Virus record (IMG/VR): IMGVR_UViG_3300030450_001306
Coordinates: 1-29,848 of that record
Reading direction: 5' to 3' (one strand)
From: a virus
DNA length: 29,848 nt
Under the pieces are notes generated by a model. It was given only the letters and a program-made list of their open reading frames with translations, was not told the origin of the DNA and did no database searches. Below are positions 1 to 7,119 of the stretch, piece after piece; position 1 is the stretch's first letter; each line of letters opens with the position of its first letter. The position numbers were made by a program, and so were the translations under genes.

Positions 1-116
1 TTTGTCAAAGCGTAGAACAGTGGTCTAGCCGTGAAAATGTTGTCAGTCAGTTTAGGGATATAGTTTTTCAGCGTGGTCGAGAGTATCTCGTCAAAGTCAG
101 CGTTTCCTGCCGCCAT
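1..116 (-). CDS. Major capsid protein, N-terminal fragment
   Basis: Only the first 38 codons are inside the window; the rest lies off the left edge. The visible residues begin MAAGNADFDEIL and continue through STTLKNYIPKLTDNIF to ARPLFYAL. This is the kind of N-terminal arm seen in HK97-fold capsid proteins of many phages, where a line about making the protein 'fixed at both ends' follows later. The ATG at 116 is preceded by GTGAGGT at a good ribosome-binding distance. It follows the scaffold gene by 21 bases, the classic portal-scaffold-capsid order, and that position carries much of the identification. The fragment is too short to show a diagnostic fold. Confidence 0.75.
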   Translation of the reverse strand, partial: MAAGNADFDEILSTTLKNYIPKLTDNIFTARPLFYALT

Positions 117-137
117 AATTTTTTACCTCACTAATGT

Positions 138-881
138 CTATGAAGCAAGTTCCCGTTTAGCATCCTCGAATGCTTGACGGATAGAAGTAGGTTTAGCCGA
201 GGCACTATCTTTAACAACTCCTGTTTGTTTTGAACCTGTTGGTTCCACAACAGAAGCGTCTCGTTTAGCATCTGTTCGCTCTTGCTCTTTCTCCAATTTG
301 CTGGCTTTTTCTGCAACATCACCGTATCTCATATGAGTTAATGCGGCTTCTAAGTTGCCTATTTTATGAGTCAACGCATGTTGATAGAGTTCTTGCGAAT
401 CAAATTCCCCGTATTGTTCCTTTAATCCTTCTACTTGCTTTTCTACTTGTTGTCGTCGTTGTAAACGAGCCTGCTGCGCTAACTGTGTTTCCAACTGGAC
501 GATACGCTGCTCGGTAGCATCAGATTTAGGTTCATCCCACAATGAATCAGAATAACTGTCATTGCTACTCTGTTTCTGAGAAGATCCCATCTGAACCCCG
601 AACGCATCAGCCAACGCTGTCAACGTACCATCAGGGTCCGTTTCCAGCGAGGAAACTATCGCTTCCGCTTGCTGTAACCGTTTACGTTCGGAAGCCAATT
701 CCTGCGTCTTACGTGTGTAATCCGACTGTCTTTGGTATCCGTCCCGAAGTTCTTCAAGACTGACCTCCTGCTCTTGCCCATCCACCTTTACAGTGTATGC
801 TTCGCCTGAAGGTTCCTCTGTAACTTCAACTGAAGACTCTGGAGTGTCCACCTGAGTGGATTCCGTTACATCCTCTTCCAT
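138..881 (-). CDS. Capsid assembly scaffolding protein
   Basis: This 247-residue acidic, hydrophilic protein has no membrane segment and no enzyme motif. Residues 1-27 are rich in Glu, Thr and Ser. Residues 30-65 contain VKVDGQEQEVSLEELRDGYQ followed by RQSDYTRKTQEL, a segment often found at the N-terminus of phage scaffolds. Two stretches, about 60-80 and 120-165, are rich in Gln, Glu, Arg and Leu and are likely coiled coil. Scaffolds of this size direct procapsid assembly and are removed before DNA packaging. The gene lies between portal and capsid. The ATG at 881 has AAGGAG about ten bases upstream. Function is assigned from composition, size and gene order. Confidence 0.85.
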   Translation of the reverse strand: MEEDVTESTQVDTPESSVEVTEEPSGEAYTVKVDGQEQEVSLEELRDGYQRQSDYTRKTQELASERKRLQQAEAIVSSLETDPDGTLTALADAFGVQMGSSQKQSSNDSYSDSLWDEPKSDATEQRIVQLETQLAQQARLQRRQQVEKQVEGLKEQYGEFDSQELYQHALTHKIGNLEAALTHMRYGDVAEKASKLEKEQERTDAKRDASVVEPTGSKQTGVVKDSASAKPTSIRQAFEDAKRELAS

Positions 882-930
882 ATTTTATTTTCTCCTTGGA
901 GTCCTAAAAAAGGCTGCTCCTATAATCACA

Positions 931-944
931 GGACACATTGTCCC
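931..944. promoter_or_regulatory. GGACA-TGTCC dyad between portal and scaffold genes
   Basis: The 70-base gap between the portal stop and scaffold start holds a perfect five-base inverted repeat, GGACA-CAT-TGTCC, extended by one C. Read on the minus strand it gives GGGACA, a hexamer also found in or beside the other three minus-strand gaps longer than 30 bases (3456-3461, 6897-6902, 21367-21372). It could be an internal late promoter or operator. No experimental basis; pattern only. Confidence 0.3.
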
Positions 945-951
945 ATGCGAT

Positions 952-2844
952 CTACAGATCTGGTAAACCAACTCCCATTTGTCCACGAAGTTGTGCTACC
1001 AATTCTGGAGGAACCCCACCAGTAGCACCAAAAGCGCCACCCTGTTGAGGTACCAGACCCTCCATCATTGCTTGCGACGCTCCCATACCGGCATTAGCAG
1101 GTTGACCTTCTTGTTGAGGTTCCTGCCCGCCCATAGGCATAGGTTGTTGCTGCATGATAAATTTATCGGGATCTTTAATATCAAATCCCATAGTCAAAAC
1201 GTGTTTAGCCAACGCAGTTGGATCTATAACAGTTCCGACAAGCGGAGCCATCGCATTTAATAATGAGACAGCCTGCTGTTTACGAATAGTGTCATTAACA
1301 GGTTGAGTAGAACCACCCTCCACTGTGAAATCAAACTCTCCAATAATATCTTCACGAGAGTAAGTAAAGAAAAGATCCTCGCCGCCTTTACCCGCAATAC
1401 GAGCCATCTGCTCACCTGTCATAAATTGTTGCATCAACTGGATAACACGACGTGCTATTTGACCAATACTAATTTCAACAATTGCCAATTTGTCTGCCGC
1501 ACGTGCGTTACCAGCATCCGCAATAATTGACGCTTCAGTAGCGGTACGACGTATTTCCGGCATCTGACCGCGAGCATATTCTGAAACACCCGACACAGTA
1601 TTAATATCTTCTTCAATGATTGCTGAAGTGTTATAAACCTCTGGAGACAAAGGTGTTTGAGGCATAGGAACCACAACTTCTTGCAAAGGTTTATTTTCAT
1701 CAACTACTGGAACCAAACGTCCATCTTGATCTGATTCTAATGCTTCACGTCCTTCAGGACCAAAAGAACGCTCGTGGTACAAATATTTTCTAGCGTAACG
1801 TTTACGTGCATTGATCAACTGAGTGCGTGTCTTGTCCAATTCCAACTGCAAAGATTCAATTGATTCTAAATCACCCATCGGATAGAAAAAATCAGGAACG
1901 TCATAATTTCGTAACATTACAAAAGGTTGACCATAAGCGTAAGGCATAGGTATCGGATCTACTAAAAACTCTTCACCTGATTGTGAAAACACCGACATAG
2001 TGTTAGAAGCAATATCATAATATTCATAAATTGCTACTCGATCTTCTTCACTTAGAAATTCTTCTTGTTCCTGACGTTCTCTGTTTTGAAACATCGGATA
2101 CAAAATACCATCTGCTGTTAAACGTCTACGTGCCGCTTGTTTATAACGTTTATCTTTCTTAGCCTCTTCCAAAGGACGGACAATACGTTGACAAATCCAC
2201 TGAGCATCTTCCATGCATGTCGCTTCCGGGTCAATGTAAATATCGAAAGGTGAAACTCTTTCAACAAAAGGTTGATCTTCAACGACCACCGACATCGTAT
2301 TTGGGACATTAACTATTATCTCTTCATCAGTTGGAAGACCGCCTGCTAAAGCAGCATTTTCCATAGCGAATGTTTCTGCTTCCAAAATAGCCTCATCGAC
2401 CATTTCATCACGTTCAACTTCGGTTACTGTTCGTTCCTGCTCGACAAACTTCCAACCAACTTTTAACCATCCGTGACCATTAATCAAAAAGTCTTTAACT
2501 GCACGTCTAAATGGTTTACGGAAATCGTGATGTCGCCACAAATAATTAACAACCGCTTCAACAAAAGCAGCCCTGTCAGCATTCTCCTGCTCGGTAGCAG
2601 AAACAACTATTTTAGGATGATTAACTGAAACAGAAGGAGCGATAACATTGATAGTGGAAAAGGCAAGATTAACCACTATTAGATCTTCTCTGGTTACAGT
2701 TGTACGTGGAAATTGTTTACCACGATACAAATCAATCATCCGTTGCCAAAGAGAGTCATAACCCATTTCGTCACGCCAACGAGCAGACGCTTCTAGTCGA
2801 CGTTTAGCAATCTCAAATTGCTCTGTTCTAGTTTTTTTAGCCAT
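952..2844 (-). CDS. Portal protein
   Basis: At 630 residues this matches the larger portal proteins of short-tailed phages. The N-terminal half is rich in Trp, Tyr and Arg (YDSLWQRMIDLYRGKQFPRT), followed by VVNLAFSTINVIAPSVSVNHPK, a stretch typical of portal proteins. Residues around 85-130 include FVEAVVNYLWRHHDFRKPFRR and INGHGWLKVGW. The C-terminal 75 residues are Gln-, Gly-, Met- and Pro-rich and low in complexity, like many portal tails. Twelve copies normally form the DNA entry/exit ring at one capsid vertex. The start overlaps the stop of the upstream gene as TAATG, so translation is probably coupled. The packaging genes upstream and the scaffold downstream support the call. Confidence 0.93.
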   Translation of the reverse strand: MAKKTRTEQFEIAKRRLEASARWRDEMGYDSLWQRMIDLYRGKQFPRTTVTREDLIVVNLAFSTINVIAPSVSVNHPKIVVSATEQENADRAAFVEAVVNYLWRHHDFRKPFRRAVKDFLINGHGWLKVGWKFVEQERTVTEVERDEMVDEAILEAETFAMENAALAGGLPTDEEIIVNVPNTMSVVVEDQPFVERVSPFDIYIDPEATCMEDAQWICQRIVRPLEEAKKDKRYKQAARRRLTADGILYPMFQNRERQEQEEFLSEEDRVAIYEYYDIASNTMSVFSQSGEEFLVDPIPMPYAYGQPFVMLRNYDVPDFFYPMGDLESIESLQLELDKTRTQLINARKRYARKYLYHERSFGPEGREALESDQDGRLVPVVDENKPLQEVVVPMPQTPLSPEVYNTSAIIEEDINTVSGVSEYARGQMPEIRRTATEASIIADAGNARAADKLAIVEISIGQIARRVIQLMQQFMTGEQMARIAGKGGEDLFFTYSREDIIGEFDFTVEGGSTQPVNDTIRKQQAVSLLNAMAPLVGTVIDPTALAKHVLTMGFDIKDPDKFIMQQQPMPMGGQEPQQEGQPANAGMGASQAMMEGLVPQQGGAFGATGGVPPELVAQLRGQMGVGLPDL

Positions 2845-3098
2845 TAAACTTTCTCGATGTTACGCCCTTGCGCTTTGGCTTCGGCGATAAGTTTTTTTTC
2901 TCTTTCGTTCAAAGTCAAATGCTGCTCGTCTAGCGGTAACCGTGAGCGGTAAGCCGCTCCAGTTACGAATTTGAGTCCAAGAAGTTTTTGACGACGTTCC
3001 CATAACTCATCCAGTTCTGCATCTGCGACTGGACCACGGAAATCTTGCACATACGTGCAAAAATCCTCGAATGTCGCCTCGCGAGGGAGGACCGCCAT
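2844..3098 (-). CDS. Hypothetical protein between terminase and portal
   Basis: This is an 84-residue soluble protein starting MAVLPREATFEDFCTYVQDF. It is charged and predicted largely helical, with a Lys/Glu-rich C-terminal end (LNEREKKLIAEAKAQGRN). I chose the ATG at 3098, which overlaps the upstream stop as TAATG; an upstream ATG at 3131 would bury 33 bases in the previous gene. Its position just before the portal suggests a role in head assembly or the head-tail vertex, but I recognise no family. Confidence 0.75.
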   Translation of the reverse strand: MAVLPREATFEDFCTYVQDFRGPVADAELDELWERRQKLLGLKFVTGAAYRSRLPLDEQHLTLNEREKKLIAEAKAQGRNIEKV

Positions 3099-3406
3099 TA
3101 GGGTCGAGGACCGAAGCCTTCTGCATTCCAACCTTCAAGACGAGGCTGTGGACTTGCAGGTTCAACTTTGCCTGTGTCACCATGCTGATTGAATGGTGTT
3201 TCACGAACTGAAGTTTCACCGTATCCGCCCGTCATGTGAGCGTATTCTGGGTTATCAAAACGTTGAGCGAAATCCTGAGCGCCACCCGGCTCCCATATCG
3301 GATTTGCTACTACGGAACCACCGCGTTCCATTCTGTTGTTACCACCTGATGTGCCTGAACCATCTATATTTTGGCTGGCACTGGTGTGTGCAACATTTCT
3401 TGCCAT
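3098..3406 (-). CDS. Hypothetical low-complexity structural-region protein
   Basis: This 102-residue protein is rich in Gly, Asn, Pro, Ser and Gln, with segments such as SGTSGGNNRMERGGSVV and RPRL-poor linkers that look disordered. It has no membrane span or cysteine cluster. The start at 3406 follows a strong Shine-Dalgarno (TAGGAGGT) about seven bases upstream. It is the first gene after the terminase nuclease gene and is coupled to the next gene by TAATG. A small virion or head-completion component is plausible from its place, but I do not recognise the family. Confidence 0.75.
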   Translation of the reverse strand: MARNVAHTSASQNIDGSGTSGGNNRMERGGSVVANPIWEPGGAQDFAQRFDNPEYAHMTGGYGETSVRETPFNQHGDTGKVEPASPQPRLEGWNAEGFGPRP

Positions 3407-3449
3407 AATTGAAACCTCCTAGGTTCCTATAGTCTCCTAAATACTATGC

Positions 3450-4115
3450 TTACAGTGTCCCACGCATACTATGTTTTCCTATATGCATATCGTCAGTTTC
3501 TTCAGGTTTAACCAACCTAGAGAACCAATCCACTGTCCAATAATCGTCCACTTTCTTTGTAAATTCAGGCATATAAGCGTATTGGCGCATCTCATTAGCC
3601 AACGCCAAAGCCATAACACGGTCGTCGTGAGGACTTCCGCTCATTGTTCCACGTTCATTACGGACATAAGTGCGTAATTCCGCCAACGTGTGCCTATCAT
3701 GAATTTTCAATTCATCAGAACGCAAAGCCATACCCAAATCATCAATTAACAAAGGTTTAGTAGTTCTAGTAGTTTTCCAACCAAACTCTTGAGAAACCTT
3801 AGTAGTAGCCTGATTTAAACTTCTTTTACGGAAAAGATTAGGATGCCCCAAATGACGCAACTGAACAATCGTGGTTAACCCGTGGTTATTTGACTCCACA
3901 CAAGTTAAAGCATCTTTATACCACAAAGCCAAATTGTAAACTTCATTAGCCAAATTGTCAGGAGGGATATGCCCATGCCACATAGCAACCTGTTCACCGC
4001 CACGCACATCTAAAACCTGAGCGCAAGAATAATCGCCATGGACTAAACCTTCAGCAGTGTCCACTCCTATACAATAAATTTTACTAACGTCCGGTTCACG
4101 CCAAACTGTGAGCAT
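3450..4115 (-). CDS. Terminase large subunit, nuclease domain (separate gene)
   Basis: This 221-residue protein corresponds to the C-terminal RNase H-fold nuclease of phage large terminases (Terminase_6C type), which cuts concatemeric DNA during packaging. Visible acidic ligands are D19 in CIGVDTAEG, E74 in TCVESNNHG and D164/D165 in SPHDDRVMAL, spaced as in intact terminases. Between them is the usual FRKRSLNQATTK segment before FGWKTTRTTKPLLIDDL. There is no ATPase motif; that lies on the adjacent upstream gene, which overlaps by 20 bases in another frame. A GGAG lies about ten bases before the ATG at 4115, so independent initiation is plausible. In a single-chain homologue the TVWREPD segment would join directly to the ATPase half. 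Confidence 0.92.
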   Translation of the reverse strand: MLTVWREPDVSKIYCIGVDTAEGLVHGDYSCAQVLDVRGGEQVAMWHGHIPPDNLANEVYNLALWYKDALTCVESNNHGLTTIVQLRHLGHPNLFRKRSLNQATTKVSQEFGWKTTRTTKPLLIDDLGMALRSDELKIHDRHTLAELRTYVRNERGTMSGSPHDDRVMALALANEMRQYAYMPEFTKKVDDYWTVDWFSRLVKPEETDDMHIGKHSMRGTL

Positions 4116-5001
4116 CTTTTCTAAACTCCACTACTTTCGGATAAGGATTCCATAAATATCCTCCCTGACCTTCTTCAACATCCCCCATCATCCTTTCTAA
4201 AACATCCAAATCAAAAACAGGATTACCCGACTTAATGAAAGCCTCTTCAGGGCTACTGGGATACTCCTGAGCCAACTGCCAAGACAGCATAGATTCTTTC
4301 TTAGATTCATACCAAGTGTCATCCCTATCTTCGGTAGCAGACCAAGGAAAAAACATTGGTTCAAACCTGTTGTTGCCAGTCTCAGAACCAACCCATAATT
4401 CGTGAAAAAAGTTACCCGAACCATTAGCAGTAGACAAACCAATGATCCTACCGCCAACATCCGCTACTGGCTCTATAGAAGCCCACGCTTCTTCAGGATT
4501 TGGAAGGAACGCCCATTCGTCAACCACAACCAGCGTAGCCGACTCACCTCTAGCAGGATCGGATGCTGAAGGCATTGAAGTAATTTGCGACCCATTATCA
4601 AACCCCATTTTCTGCTGATGCTCAACAAGCGATTTCGGACCACGTTCCACCATCCATTCAGGTAAATGAGAAAAACCATACTTTGATTTTCTTAACAACA
4701 ACACAGATTCACGCTCAGTACGTGAAAGATCAATAATGTTCTGATCAGAATAAAAATATGCTAACCAAAACTGATGAGCAGCAACCAGAGTAGTCCACCC
4801 AATCTGACGAGCCTTTAACGTGAGACTATAACGATGTCGGTCCCAGTGTTGTAAGGCGGTTGACTGCGCACGTCGTAAATCAAAAAGGATACGACCATGA
4901 GCAGGATGAGCGATATGCCAATACTTATGTAGGAAATAAGACTCATCTCTCTCACAACGCCTCCACTCAGCCTCTTGCTGTAACTCAGTTAACCTTGACA
5001 T
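4096..5001 (-). CDS. Terminase large subunit, ATPase domain (separate gene)
   Basis: This 301-residue protein has the N-terminal motor half of a large terminase. KARQIGWTT at residues 63-71 is the divergent Walker A, LVVVDEWAF at 157-165 is Walker B with D161/E162, and GLSTANG at 188-194 is the coupling motif. The usual YPSSPEEAF segment follows near the C-terminus. The protein ends at a TGA just where an intact terminase would pass into its nuclease domain. The nuclease is encoded by the next gene in the +1 frame. I chose ATG 5001, with AGGG seven bases upstream, over the in-frame GTG at 5007. It powers DNA translocation through the portal. Confidence 0.93.
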   Translation of the reverse strand: MSRLTELQQEAEWRRCERDESYFLHKYWHIAHPAHGRILFDLRRAQSTALQHWDRHRYSLTLKARQIGWTTLVAAHQFWLAYFYSDQNIIDLSRTERESVLLLRKSKYGFSHLPEWMVERGPKSLVEHQQKMGFDNGSQITSMPSASDPARGESATLVVVDEWAFLPNPEEAWASIEPVADVGGRIIGLSTANGSGNFFHELWVGSETGNNRFEPMFFPWSATEDRDDTWYESKKESMLSWQLAQEYPSSPEEAFIKSGNPVFDLDVLERMMGDVEEGQGGYLWNPYPKVVEFRKDAHSLA

Positions 5002-5010
5002 TAACACACC

Positions 5011-5808
5011 CTAAACGAAACAATGAGCAGTCTCACAAGTATCAGGACCATCCTCAAACAAACTTTGCTGATCAGGTAAATTTTCCATCTTGCCACGTAT
5101 TTTAAAAGTACAAGGCGCTCCGAGTTTCTCTAAAGTGCGCTTACTCATTTCACGTTCTAATTCAACAACCTCTTCAAACAAATCAGGTCTTTTCCGCCTT
5201 AACCTCAACCAATAATCATTATTATGAAACGGGCAATAAAAACAAGCCGAACGAGGAGCAGACGGCAAACCAGCGTCTTTCACAATTCTTCTACATTCGT
5301 CACGAGTTATTTTCCCATCTATCAAAGGAAAATCATTTATCTGATATCTGCGTTTACTATCTGACATTCGCTGAATTTCATCATAAGAAATACCCAAGCC
5401 CATCATCACAGGATCATGCATCGTTGCACCTTCTTCACGAATATGCTTTTCCAACACTCTAATTTTCCAATGCCCAGTACAATTACGAGTCAAAGGCGGC
5501 GCTCTATGTTTTCCTGTTCTAGGAACAGTCAAACGCACCGGCAAAGGAATCAAATTAGGCTCATGCTCAATCTCTTCCCTGATAGAACGAGTTTCCCCGT
5601 CTTTAGAAACACGTTCTAAAACACGCAACTCCATGCCATGTTTTTCCATAAAAGGTTTATGAACATTTTCAATGTATTCATAAGTTTCAGGATGTTCATC
5701 GCCCGTATCTGCGAATAAAAAAGTTTTATAATCTATCTCACCCTGCGCTGCTAAAACCATAGCCGCAGTAGATTGCACCCCTCCACCAAAACTAAAATAC
5801 CTTTTCAT
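5011..5808 (-). CDS. PP-loop ATP pyrophosphatase (PAPS reductase-like)
   Basis: This 265-residue enzyme belongs to the adenine-nucleotide alpha-hydrolase/PAPS reductase superfamily often found in phages. The PP-loop SFGGGVQST is at residues 6-14, followed by FADTGDEHPETYEYI, and RNCTGHWKIRVLEK around 108-121. Cysteines C110, C189 and C192 (SACFYCPFH) could coordinate a metal or Fe-S cluster. The family activates substrates with ATP, for example in sulfur transfer or nucleotide modification; the phage substrate is unknown. The start overlaps the upstream zinc-ribbon gene as TAATG, and the gene ends ten bases before the terminase ATPase start. That places a metabolic or modification enzyme inside the packaging operon. 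A role in sulfate assimilation is doubtful without partner genes. Confidence 0.85.
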   Translation of the reverse strand: MKRYFSFGGGVQSTAAMVLAAQGEIDYKTFLFADTGDEHPETYEYIENVHKPFMEKHGMELRVLERVSKDGETRSIREEIEHEPNLIPLPVRLTVPRTGKHRAPPLTRNCTGHWKIRVLEKHIREEGATMHDPVMMGLGISYDEIQRMSDSKRRYQINDFPLIDGKITRDECRRIVKDAGLPSAPRSACFYCPFHNNDYWLRLRRKRPDLFEEVVELEREMSKRTLEKLGAPCTFKIRGKMENLPDQQSLFEDGPDTCETAHCFV

Positions 5809-5960
5809 TACACAAAAACTTCAACAAAAGCATCACATTGCGGACAACTCAAATTAGTCACCATCTTGTAAGAATCATCCATAATCGCTGGTCTTAAATC
5901 ATCATCAAGGTCGTGGTCGCCACCCCAAATCAACTCAGTGTTACAATGCCAACAATTCAT
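5808..5960 (-). CDS. Small zinc-ribbon protein
   Basis: This 50-residue protein begins MNCWHCNTELIWGGDHDLDD and ends with VTNLSCPQCDAFVEVFV. The two CxxC pairs (C3/C6 and C39/C42) form a classic four-cysteine zinc ribbon. Near-identical small proteins are common in marine and other environmental phages; their function is unknown. Its stop overlaps the start of the PP-loop enzyme gene as TAATG, so the two are likely made together and the peptide could be an accessory of that enzyme. It was recovered by reading the gap between larger ORFs. Confidence 0.85.
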   Translation of the reverse strand: MNCWHCNTELIWGGDHDLDDDLRPAIMDDSYKMVTNLSCPQCDAFVEVFV

Positions 5961-5963
5961 ATC

Positions 5964-6149
5964 TTACCCCGGATGGTTCATCAAAAATTCTTCATATTTT
6001 TCTGGTGAATCCAATATTATCGTAGTGTACGAATAACTCCCGCCATCCTTATCATCTTTTCCCAAAGTCACAGTAATAGCACCCACAAGAGTACCAATAG
6101 CAACTAACAATCCCGTAATCGCCGTAATTAATTTAACTGTCTTATTCAT
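5964..6149 (-). CDS. Small single-span membrane protein
   Basis: This 61-residue protein has a hydrophobic segment at about residues 6-30 (VKLITAITGLLVAIGTLVGA onward), then a charged KDDKDGG turn and an acidic C-terminal tail ending FLMNHPG. It begins one base after the stop of another tiny membrane protein gene (TAGATG). It could take part in lysis control, superinfection exclusion or membrane association; nothing in the sequence selects among these. The real holin appears to be at 19864-20037. Confidence 0.7.
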   Translation of the reverse strand: MNKTVKLITAITGLLVAIGTLVGAITVTLGKDDKDGGSYSYTTIILDSPEKYEEFLMNHPG

Positions 6150-6266
6150 CTACTGGAACCACGACTGTACAATCCGCGCTAACACCCCCACCAGATACAC
6201 TGTAGACGCGCCAACTACCCCCATTAACATTAGGATTATCCAATCTTTCCCTGACGGCGGTCTCAT
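6150..6266 (-). CDS. Tiny single-span membrane protein
   Basis: This 38-residue ORF starts MRPPSGKDW and has one strongly hydrophobic helix, IILMLMGVVGASTVYLVGVL, followed by ARIVQSWFQ. The start overlaps the upstream stop as ATGA, and the stop is followed immediately by the next start (TAGATG). This tight linkage, the clean membrane helix and positive charge on both flanks make it more credible than the longer 89-codon ORF in another frame (6142-6411), which mixes unrelated compositions. No family recognised. Confidence 0.65.
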   Translation of the reverse strand: MRPPSGKDWIILMLMGVVGASTVYLVGVLARIVQSWFQ

Positions 6267-6421
6267 TCGCAAGATTCGCAGACCTCAGGGTTTTCCAAAC
6301 CGCAAACGAGTTCCTCATCGTCCGAAAAAACATCATATTCTTCAGATGAAAAGGCACCATCATATACCAATTCAGGGCGCTCCCCAAGAATCGTTTCATC
6401 CTCATAATCAACCGTCCCCAT
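6263..6421 (-). CDS. Small acidic protein with C-terminal cysteines
   Basis: This 52-residue, strongly acidic protein starts MGTVDYEDETILGERPEL and ends with C-rich EELVCGLENPEVCESCE. Three cysteines (C40, C48, C51) might bind a metal. The ATG lies inside the last codons of the terminase small subunit gene and has GAGGGT seven to eight bases upstream. It ends as ATGA into the next gene. The charge is in keeping with a DNA mimic or a protein-binding peptide, but that is speculation. The frame differs from the longest ORF at this location. Confidence 0.65.
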   Translation of the reverse strand: MGTVDYEDETILGERPELVYDGAFSSEEYDVFSDDEELVCGLENPEVCESCE

Positions 6422-6866
6422 CAACAACCCTCAAATGATGAATCTGCGCCTCCAACTCGTCCGCCAATTCCTCATCAGACATAGCAGCAGCATCCCTATC
6501 CTCAACAAGAATTTTCCGACGAGGAGTGAACTTCTCAATATACTGCAAATACAAAGACGCAGCCTGAACACTCCCACTCACAGCCTGAGAATGCAAAGCA
6601 TCAATAACACCCTGAGTGCGCTCAGGATGAATATTCAACTCCGCAGCACGACGATCCCACTCCTTAGCAAAACGCACATCACGCTTAATACGACGAATAG
6701 AATTTTCGTTAATATTATTTTCTTTAGCCCAATCTTTTTGCGTTTTAGGAACCCTATCGGGTCCCTGAAGAAGCCAGTCTAAAAGATCCTTCCACTTCTT
6801 AGGCATAATCTTTTCGCCCGTCTCTTCATCTGTCTGCCAACCTTTGCCGCCACCGTTTTGCGCCAT
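6408..6866 (-). CDS. Terminase small subunit
   Basis: This 152-residue protein has a helix-turn-helix-like N-terminal region at about residues 43-62 (QKDWAKENNINENSIRRIKR), then an amphipathic region with ALHSQAVSGSVQAASLYLQY and an acidic C-terminal tail. This matches the DNA-recognition and oligomerisation layout of phage small terminases, which bind the pac or cos site and load the large subunit. I chose ATG 6866 with GGAGGT seven bases upstream; an ORF start 15 codons further up lacks support. It is the first gene of the minus-strand packaging operon, close to the large subunit genes, and three tiny genes follow with overlaps. Confidence 0.8.
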   Translation of the reverse strand: MAQNGGGKGWQTDEETGEKIMPKKWKDLLDWLLQGPDRVPKTQKDWAKENNINENSIRRIKRDVRFAKEWDRRAAELNIHPERTQGVIDALHSQAVSGSVQAASLYLQYIEKFTPRRKILVEDRDAAAMSDEELADELEAQIHHLRVVDGDG

Positions 6867-6896
6867 AATAGGAACCTCCAATAATAAAACTCCGAC

Positions 6897-6942
6897 TGTC
6901 CCGTATGACAATCATGTTACAATACACAAAAATAGCGGGACA
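6897..6942. promoter_or_regulatory. TGTCCCG / CGGGACA dyad upstream of packaging operon
   Basis: Seven-base perfect inverted arms, TGTCCCG at 6897-6903 and CGGGACA at 6936-6942, flank an AT-rich 32-base centre just upstream of the small terminase gene. The centre contains TATTGT on the minus strand, which fits the TAnnnT form of a -10 box. An operator overlapping the late promoter is the simplest reading. Unproven. Confidence 0.4.
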
Positions 6943-6960
6943 AACCTCACATATAAGTAG

Positions 6961-7030
6961 GCACCATGCCATGCCATGCCATGAAAACTGTACGCCACCC
7001 ATAGTGGCGGACAGCAGTTCGCGGAACTAA
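6961..7030 (-). repeat. TGTCCGCCAC + CATGGC repeat element, copy 1
   Basis: Read on the minus strand this contains TGTCCGCCACTATG, then a six-base hairpin CGCCAC-TATGG-GTGGCG (6993-7009), and then tandem CATGG repeats (CATGGCATGGCATGGCATGG, 6964-6983). A further small palindrome AGTTC-CGC-GAACT lies at 7016-7028. The first and last parts recur at 14704-14777, also upstream of an operon and in the same orientation relative to it. It probably binds a regulator or replication initiator. Confidence 0.55.
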
Positions 7031-7090
7031 GGCAAAAACCAAGCAAAGCACCGCTCTGCCTACCCATATCTATACATATATGTCGCTTAA

Positions 7091-7119
7091 CCCCCCGCCC
7101 CCCCCTGCCCCCCGCCCCC
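7091..7119 (-). repeat. C-tract, G-quadruplex-forming on the minus strand
   Basis: Four runs of 6, 8, 6 and 5 cytosines are separated by one or two bases (CCCCCC-G-CCCCCCCC-TG-CCCCCC-G-CCCCC). The minus strand therefore has four runs of at least five guanines with very short loops, which is a strong intramolecular G-quadruplex motif. It stands out in an otherwise AT-leaning genome and lies in the non-coding control region. Confidence 0.7.

Noticed and set aside
6142-6411. 89-codon ORF on the minus strand
   Set aside because: Two shorter ORFs in other frames explain the same DNA better through stop-start overlaps, a good ribosome site and coherent composition.
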